From assembly GCA_964370095.1 (NCBI GenBank), contig CAYJHJ010000031.1:1-24731 (forward strand): DNA of 24,731 bases, given 5' to 3'. Source of the DNA: CAYJAZ01 sp964370095 (GTDB taxonomy: Bacteria > Desulfobacterota > Desulfovibrionia > Desulfovibrionales > Desulfovibrionaceae). Made by a program: the position numbers and the translations under genes. The notes below the pieces were generated by a model, which did not search any database, was not told the origin of the DNA, and saw only the letters and a program-made list of their open reading frames with translations. Below, piece by piece: positions 6,519 through 14,701 of this stretch (position 1 is the stretch's first letter; the number at the start of each line of letters is the position of its first letter).

Positions 6519-6800
6519 AATATCTCCTCAAAATGAGAGCTCATAATTTTTTTTTGTAAATCCTACCATATATTAAAGTAGAACCTCGTTTGAGAAGCCA
6601 TACTTAGATGCTTAGCTACCACACTGCACCTGTGCAACCTGCCGTGATATGAAATCACTCGCTTTGCCAAAAAGAGATGTAACGGCTCTTTTGTTGAACA
6701 TTATGGCGATGTTCTTGCAAAATATATCAATGTAAAATGGCTTGCATCATAAATCTTGTTTATCTTTGAACCTTTTATAAAGATAGAATTCGCAATAGAG
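6519..6800 (-). promoter_or_regulatory. Long structured 5' leader of rplM, partly 23S-rRNA-like
   Basis: The minus-strand RNA between the predicted start (about 6800) and the rplM ATG holds consecutive hairpins: GAACAT/ATGTTC, AAAAGAG/CTCTTTT, GTGAT/ATCAC, TGCAC/GTGCA. Then come GGTAGCTA and AGCATCTAAG, followed by CTC/GAG and TTCTAC/GTAGGA pairs near 6560-6590. The order GGTTG...GCAGTG..GGTAGCTA, AGCATCTAAG, CTCAA follows conserved blocks of 23S rRNA domain VI near its 3' end, with a gap of about 20 nt relative to rRNA. L13 is autoregulated in other bacteria, so a control element is plausible. The rRNA resemblance is from memory and unaligned. Confidence 0.45.
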
Positions 6801-6806
6801 TTTGTT

Positions 6807-6835
6807 TTTTTAAATTATTTTTTGCTTATTGTCAA
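6807..6835 (-). promoter_or_regulatory. Probable sigma-70 promoter of rplM-rpsI
   Basis: On the minus strand a perfect -35 TTGACA (6835-6830) is followed after 17 bp by TAAAAA (6812-6807). Transcription would begin near 6800. Confidence 0.5.
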
Positions 6836-6936
6836 TTTAAAATTTTCTTATAATAAATTTTTTTTTAATTTCTTTACTCATCTAGGCTACATTCAACACA
6901 AAATATGAAAAAAATTTCATAACATAAAAAAAATGC

Positions 6937-6965
6937 TTGACCTTTTTTAAAAGAAAATGTATTTC
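6937..6965 (+). promoter_or_regulatory. Possible promoter of tRNA-His
   Basis: TTGACC (6937-6942), 17-bp spacer, then TATTTC (6960-6965), 10 bp before the tRNA. The -35 is good and the -10 weak. Confidence 0.4.
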
Positions 6966-6974
6966 TTTTTCCAT

Positions 6975-7051
6975 GGCGGGAATAGCTCAGTTGGCAGAGC
7001 ATCGGGTTGTGGCTCCGAGTGTCGAGGGTTCAATCCCCTTTTCTCGCCCCA
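6975..7051 (+). tRNA. tRNA-His (GTG)
   Basis: Cloverleaf found by hand: extra G(-1) at 6975, acceptor GCGGGAA (6976-6982) pairing with TTCTCGC (7041-7047) with one G-T pair, D arm GCTC/GAGC, anticodon stem TCGGG/TCCGA around loop TTGTGGC (anticodon GTG), T arm GAGGG/CCCTT around TTCAATC, then C73 and an encoded CCA (7049-7051). The G(-1):C73 pair is the identity mark of bacterial tRNA-His. It is a single tRNA gene with its own terminator. Confidence 0.97.
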
Positions 7052-7062
7052 TTTTTTTTAAT

Positions 7063-7093
7063 GCTCTTGATTTTTTTATCAAGAGCTTTTTTT
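7063..7093 (+). terminator. Rho-independent terminator of tRNA-His
   Basis: GCTCTTGAT (7063-7071) and ATCAAGAGC (7078-7086) form a perfect 9-bp stem over a T6 loop, followed by seven T. Confidence 0.92.
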
Positions 7094-7114
7094 GTGCCTG
7101 ATTTAATATTATCA

Positions 7115-7144
7115 TTGACATATTATGCTTTGTGTTTAATTATA
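7115..7144 (+). promoter_or_regulatory. Possible promoter of tspO
   Basis: Perfect TTGACA at 7115-7120; 17-18 bp downstream AATTAT/ATTATA (7138-7144). About 25 bp before the ATG. Confidence 0.4.
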
Positions 7145-7169
7145 GATTAAATTTTGTGAGGCTATATAT

Positions 7170-7643
7170 ATGTTAAAAAATTTTTTATTGCTTCTTTTTT
7201 ATCTTTTTTTTCCACTTTTTATAGGTTTTGCCGCATCTTCATTATCAGCTCAAAGTGCTATTATATATGATGAATTTATAAGGCCACCTTTCTCTCCGCC
7301 TTCCTATGTTTTTGGAATAGTGTGGACATGCGTTTACCTTCTGATGGGATTAGCTGCTTTTTTGGTTTCAATCAGTAATAAAGCAAGAGTAAACAAAGAA
7401 CCTGCTTTGCAAGTTTTTTTCTTTCAACTTGCCATAAACTTTTGTTGGACATTTTTTTTCTATACAATGGAATATAGACTGTTTGCTTTCTTATGGATAC
7501 TCTTTTTATGGGTTTTAATCTTTTACACTATAAAACTTTTTTATAAAATTTCAAAAACAGCAGCTATTTTACTATTGCCTTATATCTTTTGGCTAAGTTT
7601 TGCAGCCTATTTGAACTTGGGAATATATATATTGAATAGATAA
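7170..7643 (+). CDS. tspO: TspO/MBR family membrane protein
   Basis: 157 residues with five strongly hydrophobic segments, the family topology. Diagnostic stretches are PPFSPPSYVFGIVWTCVYLL after the first helix, QLAINFCWTFFF in the middle, and PYIFWLSFAAYLNLGIYILN at the end. TspO proteins are inner- or outer-membrane tryptophan-rich sensory proteins that bind porphyrins and sterol-like ligands; here Trp is moderate (W at several helix positions). The start follows a GAGG site. It is 131 bp ahead of lpxK, on the same strand, with no clear terminator between them, so read-through is possible. The physiological role here is not known. Confidence 0.9.
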   Translation: MLKNFLLLLFYLFFPLFIGFAASSLSAQSAIIYDEFIRPPFSPPSYVFGIVWTCVYLLMGLAAFLVSISNKARVNKEPALQVFFFQLAINFCWTFFFYTMEYRLFAFLWILFLWVLIFYTIKLFYKISKTAAILLLPYIFWLSFAAYLNLGIYILNR

Positions 7644-7774
7644 AAAAGTTAGAAAATCAACTGGTTGCCACTGAATTTCTTAATAGCTTTTTTTGTTTTT
7701 TTATGGCTTTTTTCGTGCTTGCTAAAAATATAAAACAAAGATATTATGCATGCATTAGAGGAGCACTAAATGCT

Positions 7775-9151
7775 ATGTCTTTATTATTAAGGCCATTATC
7801 TTTTACATATTCATTTGCTATGAAACTGAGAAGATTACTTTTTAAAAAAGGATTATTAAATCAGTTAAAGCAAAATATCCCTACTATTAGCGTTGGAAAT
7901 ATTTCATGGGGAGGCACAGGCAAAACTCCTTTAGTTGAATTTCTTGGTGCATGGGCTTTAGATAAAAAGATAAAACCAATTATACTTACACGCGGATATG
8001 GCGGAAAGCCAAGCTATACTCCTTTGGTAGTTAACCCAGCTCATAAAGCAAAAGAAGTTGGGGATGAGCCTTTAATGCTGGCTGACAGTTTGCCACTTGC
8101 TCCTGTGGTTGTTGACCCACAGCGAAAAAAATCAATGAAGTATTGTATGGAGAAGATGTCTCCTTCACTTTTTATTCTTGATGATGGTTTTCAACACCTT
8201 TACGTAGACAGGCACCTTGACCTTGTTCTCCTAAATTATAATGACTTACAAAGTGGTTTCAATAAAGTTATTCCAGAAGGCACTTGGAGAGAGCCTGCTT
8301 CAGCTTTAAAAAATGCCGATGCTTTTATTATTAAAACTAAGATGAATGATTGGGATGAGCTGTGTAAATGCTTTGATAAATCAATGGAAAAATATAAAAA
8401 ACCTTTTTTTGGCTTTTCTATGCAAGTGCTTGGGCTTGTGCCGTCTGTAGGGCAGTTTAATATTTATCCGCCTCAAGTATTGAAAGATAGCCCCTATGCT
8501 TTTGTAACAGGCATAGGTTCACCAAGCCAAGCTTATAAAAGTGTTATTGACTTTATGGGCAGGCCACCTTCTTTTGAAAAATTTTACCCTGACCATCATG
8601 ATTTTTCTTTGAAAGATGGTTTGTCATTAGTAAAGCTTGGAATGCCTATTATTTGCACACATAAAGATGCCGTAAAACTAAAAAGTGTTAATGTTACAAA
8701 CCTTTGGTATATTAAATCAAGAGTTTGCTTTGGTGCTTCCTATGGCACAGATTTGTCTTTTAACGATTGGCTTGATGCGTGGTGGAAAAAGCAGGAAGAC
8801 GGTGTTAATACAGATAAAACAGGTATGTCTTTTGAAAATGACTTTTTATACGAAGGCGATGAAGAAAGTTGGGGTGTAAACTCGTTAAACCTCGTTATGC
8901 CAAATAGTTATCTTTTGCCTGCCGGGTGGGGCCCTGCCCAAAAGATAAATGAACCGCAAAGAAGAAAAGTTTTTTCTTCACTTTTCGCACAAGATATGCA
9001 GTTTGAAAAGCCGCCAGAAAATATAAAAGGAAAAGATGTAAATTATGCCTTTACTTTAGCGGATAATGTTCGCGAAGCAAAACAGCAAGAGGCAAAACTT
9101 GCACGTATAAACAAACAAGTTAAAGCTTCTGAAAAGAATAAGAAGAGTTAA
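7775..9151 (+). CDS. lpxK: Tetraacyldisaccharide 4'-kinase with long C-terminal extension
   Basis: LpxK phosphorylates the lipid A disaccharide precursor at the 4' position at the inner membrane, so the cell makes LPS. I place the start at 7775 (458 residues) because AGAGGAG lies 11 bp upstream and LpxK usually begins a few residues before RPLS; an in-frame ATG at 7703 has no ribosome site. Walker A is GNISWGGTGKT (residues 41-51), followed by LTRGYGG, GDEP (96-99), and the catalytic DDGFQH (136-141). TWREP and the C-terminal FYPDHHDFS are also typical. The family is usually 320-350 residues; about 120 residues after position 336 are extra, acidic and then Lys/Gln/Ala-rich (a likely helix at the end), with no motif known to me. 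The stop is 1 bp before rdgB. Confidence 0.95.
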   Translation: MSLLLRPLSFTYSFAMKLRRLLFKKGLLNQLKQNIPTISVGNISWGGTGKTPLVEFLGAWALDKKIKPIILTRGYGGKPSYTPLVVNPAHKAKEVGDEPLMLADSLPLAPVVVDPQRKKSMKYCMEKMSPSLFILDDGFQHLYVDRHLDLVLLNYNDLQSGFNKVIPEGTWREPASALKNADAFIIKTKMNDWDELCKCFDKSMEKYKKPFFGFSMQVLGLVPSVGQFNIYPPQVLKDSPYAFVTGIGSPSQAYKSVIDFMGRPPSFEKFYPDHHDFSLKDGLSLVKLGMPIICTHKDAVKLKSVNVTNLWYIKSRVCFGASYGTDLSFNDWLDAWWKKQEDGVNTDKTGMSFENDFLYEGDEESWGVNSLNLVMPNSYLLPAGWGPAQKINEPQRRKVFSSLFAQDMQFEKPPENIKGKDVNYAFTLADNVREAKQQEAKLARINKQVKASEKNKKS

Positions 9152-9152
9152 A

Positions 9153-9812
9153 ATGCAAAATAAAATAGTTTTACTTGCAACGCACAATAAAGGTAAAGTG
9201 CTTGAAATGCGAGATGTTTTTTCAAAAATACAGAATAAGGAAAACTATCAAGCAGAAAGCCTAGATTTTCTTCCCTTTTCTGTTGAAGATATTGAAGAAA
9301 CAGGCACAAGCTTTGAAGAAAATGCCTTATTAAAAGCAAGGCATGTTGCAAAAACAACAGGATACATTGCACTTGCAGATGATAGTGGGCTTGAAGTGGA
9401 TTCTTTAAAAAGTGCCCCCGGAATTTATTCAGCCCGTTACGCACAAATGCGAAATAATAAAGAAATTTTAGATTTAGAGGGCAGTAAAGACTATCATAAT
9501 ATTCTTCAAGTTTTGAAAGATATGCAAAATTTCAATGCCGATGAAGAAAGAAAAGCTCGTTTTTGTTCTTGCTTGGCAATGGTTTTTGTTGATAAAGATA
9601 AAGAAATTACTGATGAAATTGTTGTGCACGGGTATTGGGAAGGCTATCTTACAAAAGAAATAATAGGTTCAAATGGTTTTGGCTATGATCCGATTTTCTT
9701 TGATCCTCTTTTGCAAAAAACTGCGGCAGAGTTAACTAAAGACGAGAAGATGAAAACCTCACACAGGGCAAAGGCCATTCAAAAACTTCTTGAAAAACTT
9801 AATCTCAAATAA
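9153..9812 (+). CDS. rdgB: RdgB/HAM1 non-canonical purine NTP pyrophosphatase
   Basis: 219 residues. It hydrolyses dITP, dXTP and XTP to the monophosphate, keeping deaminated purines out of DNA and RNA. Family marks: LATHNKGKVLEM (substrate loop, residues 8-19), SFEENALLKA, the metal-binding DDSGLEVD (76-83) with the following SAPGIYSARYA, GSNGFGYDPIFF (172-183), and SHRAKA (203-208), where the His and Arg contact the base. It starts 1 bp after lpxK stops and ends 19 bp before pyrB, so it lies in one transcription unit with both. Confidence 0.96.
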   Translation: MQNKIVLLATHNKGKVLEMRDVFSKIQNKENYQAESLDFLPFSVEDIEETGTSFEENALLKARHVAKTTGYIALADDSGLEVDSLKSAPGIYSARYAQMRNNKEILDLEGSKDYHNILQVLKDMQNFNADEERKARFCSCLAMVFVDKDKEITDEIVVHGYWEGYLTKEIIGSNGFGYDPIFFDPLLQKTAAELTKDEKMKTSHRAKAIQKLLEKLNLK

Positions 9813-9831
9813 AACAAGCACAGAGGTGTGT

Positions 9832-10770
9832 ATGGACTGGAAATATAAAGATTTGTTAGATGTTGATATTCTTTCAAAAGAAGAAATCAACTTTCTTTTA
9901 GACAAAGCAGACACTTTTTTTGCCTTGAATAAAAATACTATTAAAAAATCAGATATTTTAAGAGGGAAATCAGTGATTTTATTCTTTGCTGAAGCTTCAA
10001 CCCGCACAAAAACAAGTTTTGATATAGCAGGAAAACGTTTAAGTGCAGATACTTTTGCTCTTGGTGCTTCAGGGTCAAGTATTTCAAAAGGCGAAAACAT
10101 GAAAGACACTGTTTTGACCTTGCAAGCCATGAACCCTGATTGCATTGTTATCAGAGATTCTTCTTCCGGTGCCGCCGAATATATAGCAAAAAATCTGAAT
10201 TGCTCAGTTGTTAATGCGGGCGATGGCTGGCATGCTCATCCCACTCAAGCCTTGTTAGATGCTTATACCTTGAAAAAAGCGTGGAATAATGAATTTGAAG
10301 GTAAAACACTTTTGATTTTGGGTGATTTTCAACATTCAAGAGTGGCAAGATCGAATGCGTATCTTTTGAATAAAATGGGAGTTAAAGTAAAGGTTTGTGC
10401 ACCCCGCACGCTTTTACCGCGATCCCTTCAAAATCAAAAAAAATGGAACTTAGAAATTCATCATGAATTGGATGAGGCTGTTGAAGGTGTTGATGCAGTG
10501 ATGTGCCTTCGCATGCAGTTTGAAAGGCAGCAAGCAGGCCTTATTCCTTCTATACATGACTATGTTTCACGCTATTGCCTTACACCAAAAATAATGCAAA
10601 AAGCTAAGCCTAAGGCACTTATCCTGCACCCCGGGCCAATGAATAGAGGAATTGAAATTTCTTCTGAATTGGCAGACAGCCCTCAATCGCAAATCCTCAA
10701 TCAAGTAGAGGCAGGTGTTTGTGTTCGCATGGCAATTTTATCAACATTAATTTTAAGTCAAAAAAATTAG
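9832..10770 (+). CDS. pyrB: Aspartate carbamoyltransferase catalytic chain
   Basis: Joins carbamoyl phosphate to aspartate, the second step of pyrimidine synthesis. Start set at 9832 (312 residues) because AGAGGTG lies just upstream and family length fits; an upstream in-frame ATG at 9790 lies inside rdgB. Motifs: carbamoyl-phosphate loop STRTKTSF (residues 56-63; Lys replaces the usual second Arg), KGENMKDT, HPTQALLD (136-143), GDFQHSRVARSN, and HPGPMNRG (266-273). No pyrI regulatory chain is present, so this is probably the class that associates with a class I dihydroorotase, encoded 9 bp downstream. Confidence 0.96.
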   Translation: MDWKYKDLLDVDILSKEEINFLLDKADTFFALNKNTIKKSDILRGKSVILFFAEASTRTKTSFDIAGKRLSADTFALGASGSSISKGENMKDTVLTLQAMNPDCIVIRDSSSGAAEYIAKNLNCSVVNAGDGWHAHPTQALLDAYTLKKAWNNEFEGKTLLILGDFQHSRVARSNAYLLNKMGVKVKVCAPRTLLPRSLQNQKKWNLEIHHELDEAVEGVDAVMCLRMQFERQQAGLIPSIHDYVSRYCLTPKIMQKAKPKALILHPGPMNRGIEISSELADSPQSQILNQVEAGVCVRMAILSTLILSQKN

Positions 10771-10779
10771 GTGTTTAAT

Positions 10780-12045
10780 ATGAATAATTCTTTTCATCTC
10801 AAAAATGCTTTATATCTTGGAAAAAGTATAGAAATAATAGTTAAAAACGGTATTATTGAAGAGCTTGGCACAAATCTTCATTCTGATTTAGAGTGTGTTG
10901 ACGGAAAAAACCTTGTCCTTTTCCCTTCTTTTGTTGATTGCCACGTGCATCTTCGTGAGCCGGGTTATGAATGGAAAGAAGATGTGCAATCAGGACTTAC
11001 AGCTGCTTTACATGGCGGCTTCGTGCGTGTTTTATGCATGGCAAACACAAATCCTGTGAATGATTGTGCAGCAGTAACTAATCTTATTATTGACAAATCT
11101 AAAAAAGCCTATCCTCATGGGCCTTATGCAATGCCGATAGCAGCAGCAACTATTGGGCTTAAAGGAAAAGAATTAGCTCCTTTAGGCGAGTTGAAAACAG
11201 CAGGTTGTGTGGCTGTTTCAAACGATGGTGTGCCCATCACCGATACAGCAATAGTGCGTAGAGTAATGGAATACGGGCATGATTTAGGCTTGGTTTTTAT
11301 AGATCATTGCGAAGAACCTTTTTTAGCTATAGGCACGCATGCAGGCGAAACCCTGCTTTCAACAGAGCTTGGAATTAAAGCTCAACCGGATATTGCCGAA
11401 GCCATGCAAGCTGCAAGAGATGCCATGTTATCAGAGTTTTTGGATATTCCTTCACATATTGCTCATGTTTCTGCAAAAGTAACATTGGATTATATTCAAT
11501 TTGCAAAAAGCAGAAAAGTAAAAATAACGGCTGAAACATGCCCACATTATCTTTTATTAGATGAAAATGAATTGTTGGGATATAATACAAATGCTAAAGT
11601 AAATCCGCCACTTCGCACTCAAGTTGATGTGAAAGCCATGCGCGAAGCTGTGAAAAACGGTTTGATTGACATAATGGTTACTGATCATGCTCCGCATGCA
11701 AAACATGAAAAAGATCACCCTTTTGATAAGGCACCAAACGGATTTACAGGGCTTGACACCGCACTTTCACTTACATGGCAACTTTATGAAGAAAATGTTT
11801 TCTCTCAAGAAGATATAGTAAGGCTTTGGGTGCAAAAACCTCTTGAAATATTTACTCTTCCAAAGCATGGAATTGAAAAAGGTTTGCCGGCTCACTTCTT
11901 TTTGTTTGACCCCTCTTTGTCATGGGAAGTAAGTGAAGAAAGTCTTTATTCAAAAAGTGCAAATACGCCTTACCTTGGCAAAACTTTAAAGGGTAGAGTT
12001 GTTAAACACTTTATTCATGGTGTTGATTTGATTGAAGAAAAATAG
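10780..12045 (+). CDS. pyrC: Dihydroorotase, class I
   Basis: Cyclises carbamoyl aspartate to dihydroorotate, the third pyrimidine step. The ATG at 10780 (421 residues) is preferred over the in-frame GTG at 10771 because AGGTG is placed as its ribosome site. Amidohydrolase marks: DCHVHLREPG with metal-binding His 55 and 57, ANTNP, VSNDGVPITD (class I Asp), DHCEE, SHIAHVS, ETCPHYLLL, and VTDHAPH with the catalytic Asp. The length and motif set are class I, as in Aquifex, where PyrB and PyrC form a joint dodecamer; adjacency to pyrB suits this. The 3' end overlaps the convergent pseudouridine synthase gene by 35 bp. Confidence 0.96.
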   Translation: MNNSFHLKNALYLGKSIEIIVKNGIIEELGTNLHSDLECVDGKNLVLFPSFVDCHVHLREPGYEWKEDVQSGLTAALHGGFVRVLCMANTNPVNDCAAVTNLIIDKSKKAYPHGPYAMPIAAATIGLKGKELAPLGELKTAGCVAVSNDGVPITDTAIVRRVMEYGHDLGLVFIDHCEEPFLAIGTHAGETLLSTELGIKAQPDIAEAMQAARDAMLSEFLDIPSHIAHVSAKVTLDYIQFAKSRKVKITAETCPHYLLLDENELLGYNTNAKVNPPLRTQVDVKAMREAVKNGLIDIMVTDHAPHAKHEKDHPFDKAPNGFTGLDTALSLTWQLYEENVFSQEDIVRLWVQKPLEIFTLPKHGIEKGLPAHFFLFDPSLSWEVSEESLYSKSANTPYLGKTLKGRVVKHFIHGVDLIEEK

Positions 12046-12952
12046 CTTCTGGATCAAATTCAGCTGTAAACTCAAAATCTTCAAAAATAAATTTATAGGC
12101 ATGAAGGTAAAGCCTGCTTGCCTTCGTGCCCCCGTATTTAACATCCCCTAAGATGGGAATATTTCGATGCGCACACTGAGCTCTTATTTGGTGCTTTCTT
12201 CCTGTAATTAACTGAATTTGCAGAAGAGTTACTTCATGTCCCTCAATTATTTTTTTGGGTTTTTTGGTGATTTCTATTTTGGAAGAAGCTTGTTTTTTAT
12301 CCACACTTTCAGCTAGTTCATTTTGTTTAAGAACAAAAGTTTTCTCTTTGCCATCAATTTTCTTTATTGAAAGCCAGTCATCCCAATTTTTTGTTTCTGC
12401 AAATTTTTCTGCTTCACCGGTAACATAAGCTAAATAGAATTTTTGCATATTACTTTCTTCTTTATCTTGAAAAGCTCTATGTAATTTATTGAGACAATTG
12501 TAACTTTTTGCAATCAACAAAAGCCCGCTTGTATCTTTGTCAAGCCTATGTGCGGGTGTTGGCATAAAGTCTGCGTCTTTATATAGTTTTCTAAGCTCTG
12601 TAGTTATAGAGAAAGCTTGCTTACTGCCTTCTTGTACTGGAATTTTTGAGGGTTTATTGATAACCAGCAAATCATCATTTTCAAAAACTATATCAAATTT
12701 GAACTTGCCTAAAGACTTGTCTTCAGCAAAGTTATGAGAGCTATCGCTTTTTAATTGTGCAAAAGGTGGCATTCTGATTTCATCATTTTCTTCAATCCTG
12801 TCAAATGCTTTGCATTTTTTTCCATTGATGCGCACATCGCCTTTTCGAATCCACTTGTGTGCATCGCTTGAATTTATTAAAAATTTTCTTTGTAGATAGT
12901 TGAAAATTTTCTGATTGCTTTCTTGCTTGCTTACTGTAAAGTATTTTGCCAT
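12011..12952 (-). CDS. RluC/RluD-family rRNA pseudouridine synthase
   Basis: 313 residues. Residues 1-65 look like an S4 RNA-binding domain (INSSDAHKWIRKGDVRINGK). The catalytic domain begins near residue 85 (FDIVFENDDLLVINKPSKIP); PAHRLDKDTSGLLL holds the catalytic Asp (D138). ITGRKHQIRAQCAHRNIPIL, GDVKYGG and LYLHA complete the RluA-superfamily set. The S4 domain argues for RluC or RluD rather than RluA, but the exact uridine target cannot be read from the sequence. Residues about 180-225 are a Lys-rich insertion before the QIQLITGRKHQIR motif. It is convergent with pyrC and its own upstream region is AT-rich with only a weak ribosome site. Confidence 0.92.
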   Translation of the reverse strand: MAKYFTVSKQESNQKIFNYLQRKFLINSSDAHKWIRKGDVRINGKKCKAFDRIEENDEIRMPPFAQLKSDSSHNFAEDKSLGKFKFDIVFENDDLLVINKPSKIPVQEGSKQAFSITTELRKLYKDADFMPTPAHRLDKDTSGLLLIAKSYNCLNKLHRAFQDKEESNMQKFYLAYVTGEAEKFAETKNWDDWLSIKKIDGKEKTFVLKQNELAESVDKKQASSKIEITKKPKKIIEGHEVTLLQIQLITGRKHQIRAQCAHRNIPILGDVKYGGTKASRLYLHAYKFIFEDFEFTAEFDPEAIFLQSNQHHE

Positions 12953-13257
12953 AATTTTTTGCTCATTATTTATAGAAGTCTTTATTTTATAAATACATAT
13001 TTTGAAGAGAGTAAATGTTTAAGTAAAGCAAAAAATAAGTAACAAAATGTAACAAATTGTAAAATAAAAAAATACAGAAAATTATATTCTAAAATGCTGA
13101 AAATATAAATAAATTTTTTGTAATAGAATTTGTACAAAAATTAAAAAGCTTGCACCTTTAAAAAAAAAAGAGTAGAAAAATTTCTGTTTTAAATAAAATT
13201 AAAGTATAAAGTATATATTGTGTGGTTTGTAATAAAACTATACAAGAAGGAAAAAAT
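12953..13257 (+). promoter_or_regulatory. Divergent AT-rich control region between the pseudouridine synthase and acc genes
   Basis: No gene seen. Holds GTAACAAAAT, GTAACAAATT and GTAAAATAAA in direct 10-bp succession (about 13039-13068), that is, repeats on the same face of the helix. A possible acc promoter is TTGCAC (13150-13155), 17 bp, TAGAAA (13173-13178). The ribosome site AAGGA for the UUG start is at 13247-13251. Confidence 0.4.
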
Positions 13258-14673
13258 TTGAATCATAAAATATTGATTGCCAATCGCGGTGAAATTGCCG
13301 TTAGAATTCTAGAGGCTTGCAAGCTTTTAGGGCATAAATTTGCTTGCCTTTACACAGATTCTGATAAAGAATCTGGGCATGTTCGCCTTGCTGAAGAATT
13401 AGGTGGCGAAGTTTATAAAGTTTCTTCATATCATGATGCCAATGAAGTTTTATCAGTTGCAGATAAAGCAGAAGCAACTGCCATTCACCCCGGATATGGC
13501 TTTTTTGCAGAAGATTTTCGTTTTGCCAGGAGAGTTGCCCAAAGAACAAATAAATTAATTTTTATTGGGCCATCATGGCGTGTTATCCGTGAATTAGGCG
13601 ATAAAATCAACACAAAACGTCTTGCACGTTCTTTGAATGTGCCCACTGTTCCAGGCTCAGACAAACCGATTTATGATGAAATGGAAGCAGAAAAGGTTGC
13701 TCGTTCTCTATATGATTTTCAATTATCACAAGGAGTTACAAAGCCAAGGGTTTTAGTAAAAGCTTCAGCCGGCGGTGGCGGCATGGGTATTGAAGAAGTG
13801 GAAGATATTGATACTTTTAAGCAAGTTTATAGAAGAATTCGCAACTATGCCTTACGTCAATTCAAAGACGAAGGCGTACTTATTGAGCTTAGAGTAACTG
13901 ATTTCAACCACTTAGAAGTGCAAGTTCTTTCAGATAGAGAGGGCAAAAATCCTGTACATTTTGGCACAAGAAATTGCTCAATCCAGTCTACCGGTTTGCA
14001 AAAGCGCCTAGAGATTGCCCCGGGCTTTGCCACAAATGGAATCAATTATGATTTTGATCCTCAAAAAGTTCTTGATGATATCATAAAGCACTCTCTTGTT
14101 ATGGCAAAAAACGTTGCTTATGACAATGTTGGAACTTGGGAATGGATTGTAACCAGAGACGGAAGCCCCTTTCTTATGGAAGTGAATACTCGCATCCAAG
14201 TTGAAAATGGTGTTTCAGGTTGTATAGCAAGAAAAGAAGGCAAAGAAGTGAATATTATTGCCGAACAAATCAGGGTAGGGCTAGGTGAAGCTTTAGGATA
14301 TACTCAAGATGAGGTTTCTTTTGATGGTATTGGAATTGAATATCGTTTAATAGCCGAAGATCCAATAAATAATTTTACTCCTTGGGTGGGAACTATTGAA
14401 AAATTTCAATACAAACCTGAACCTTGGCTTCACTTGCATACACATATTCCCACAGACAAGCCTTATGAAATTCCTACTGACTTTGATCCAAACTTGGCGC
14501 TTGCCATTATTTGGGGAAAAGACTTGGAAGAGGCAAAAGCTCGTGGGTTGGAGTTTTTAAACAATCTTGTGTTAGAAGGCAAAAATCTTCAAAATGAAAG
14601 TTTAAAATCGAATGTAGTATTTTTGAAAGAAAAAACTCCTTTTATTTTAGAATTTGATGCGACAAGCCATTAA
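13258..14673 (+). CDS. accC: Biotin carboxylase subunit of acetyl-CoA carboxylase (divergent AccC)
   Basis: Carboxylates carrier-bound biotin with ATP and bicarbonate. A TTG start at 13258 (471 residues) is chosen: AAGGA lies 7 bp upstream and the protein then begins NHKILIANRGEIAVRI, as in other AccC; the in-frame GTG at 13222 has no ribosome site. Seen: IANRGEIAVRILEA, AIHPGYGFFAED, FIGPSW, ATP-grasp KASAGGGGMGIEEVED, HLEVQVLSD, and NTRIQVE. Two departures from the E. coli pattern: the region of CSMQRRHQK reads CSIQSTGLQK, so the His corresponding to H236 is missing, and VEHPVTE reads VENGVSG. This suggests a diverged clade rather than decay, since the frame is intact and the next two genes are matched partners. 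Confidence 0.92.
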   Translation: MNHKILIANRGEIAVRILEACKLLGHKFACLYTDSDKESGHVRLAEELGGEVYKVSSYHDANEVLSVADKAEATAIHPGYGFFAEDFRFARRVAQRTNKLIFIGPSWRVIRELGDKINTKRLARSLNVPTVPGSDKPIYDEMEAEKVARSLYDFQLSQGVTKPRVLVKASAGGGGMGIEEVEDIDTFKQVYRRIRNYALRQFKDEGVLIELRVTDFNHLEVQVLSDREGKNPVHFGTRNCSIQSTGLQKRLEIAPGFATNGINYDFDPQKVLDDIIKHSLVMAKNVAYDNVGTWEWIVTRDGSPFLMEVNTRIQVENGVSGCIARKEGKEVNIIAEQIRVGLGEALGYTQDEVSFDGIGIEYRLIAEDPINNFTPWVGTIEKFQYKPEPWLHLHTHIPTDKPYEIPTDFDPNLALAIIWGKDLEEAKARGLEFLNNLVLEGKNLQNESLKSNVVFLKEKTPFILEFDATSH

Positions 14674-14701
14674 TCAATAAGGCTTTTACTAAGGAAAAAT
14701 A

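Noticed and set aside
7703..7774. Upstream ATG for lpxK
   Set aside because: No ribosome site before it, and the extra 24 residues do not resemble LpxK; the ATG at 7775 has AGAGGAG.
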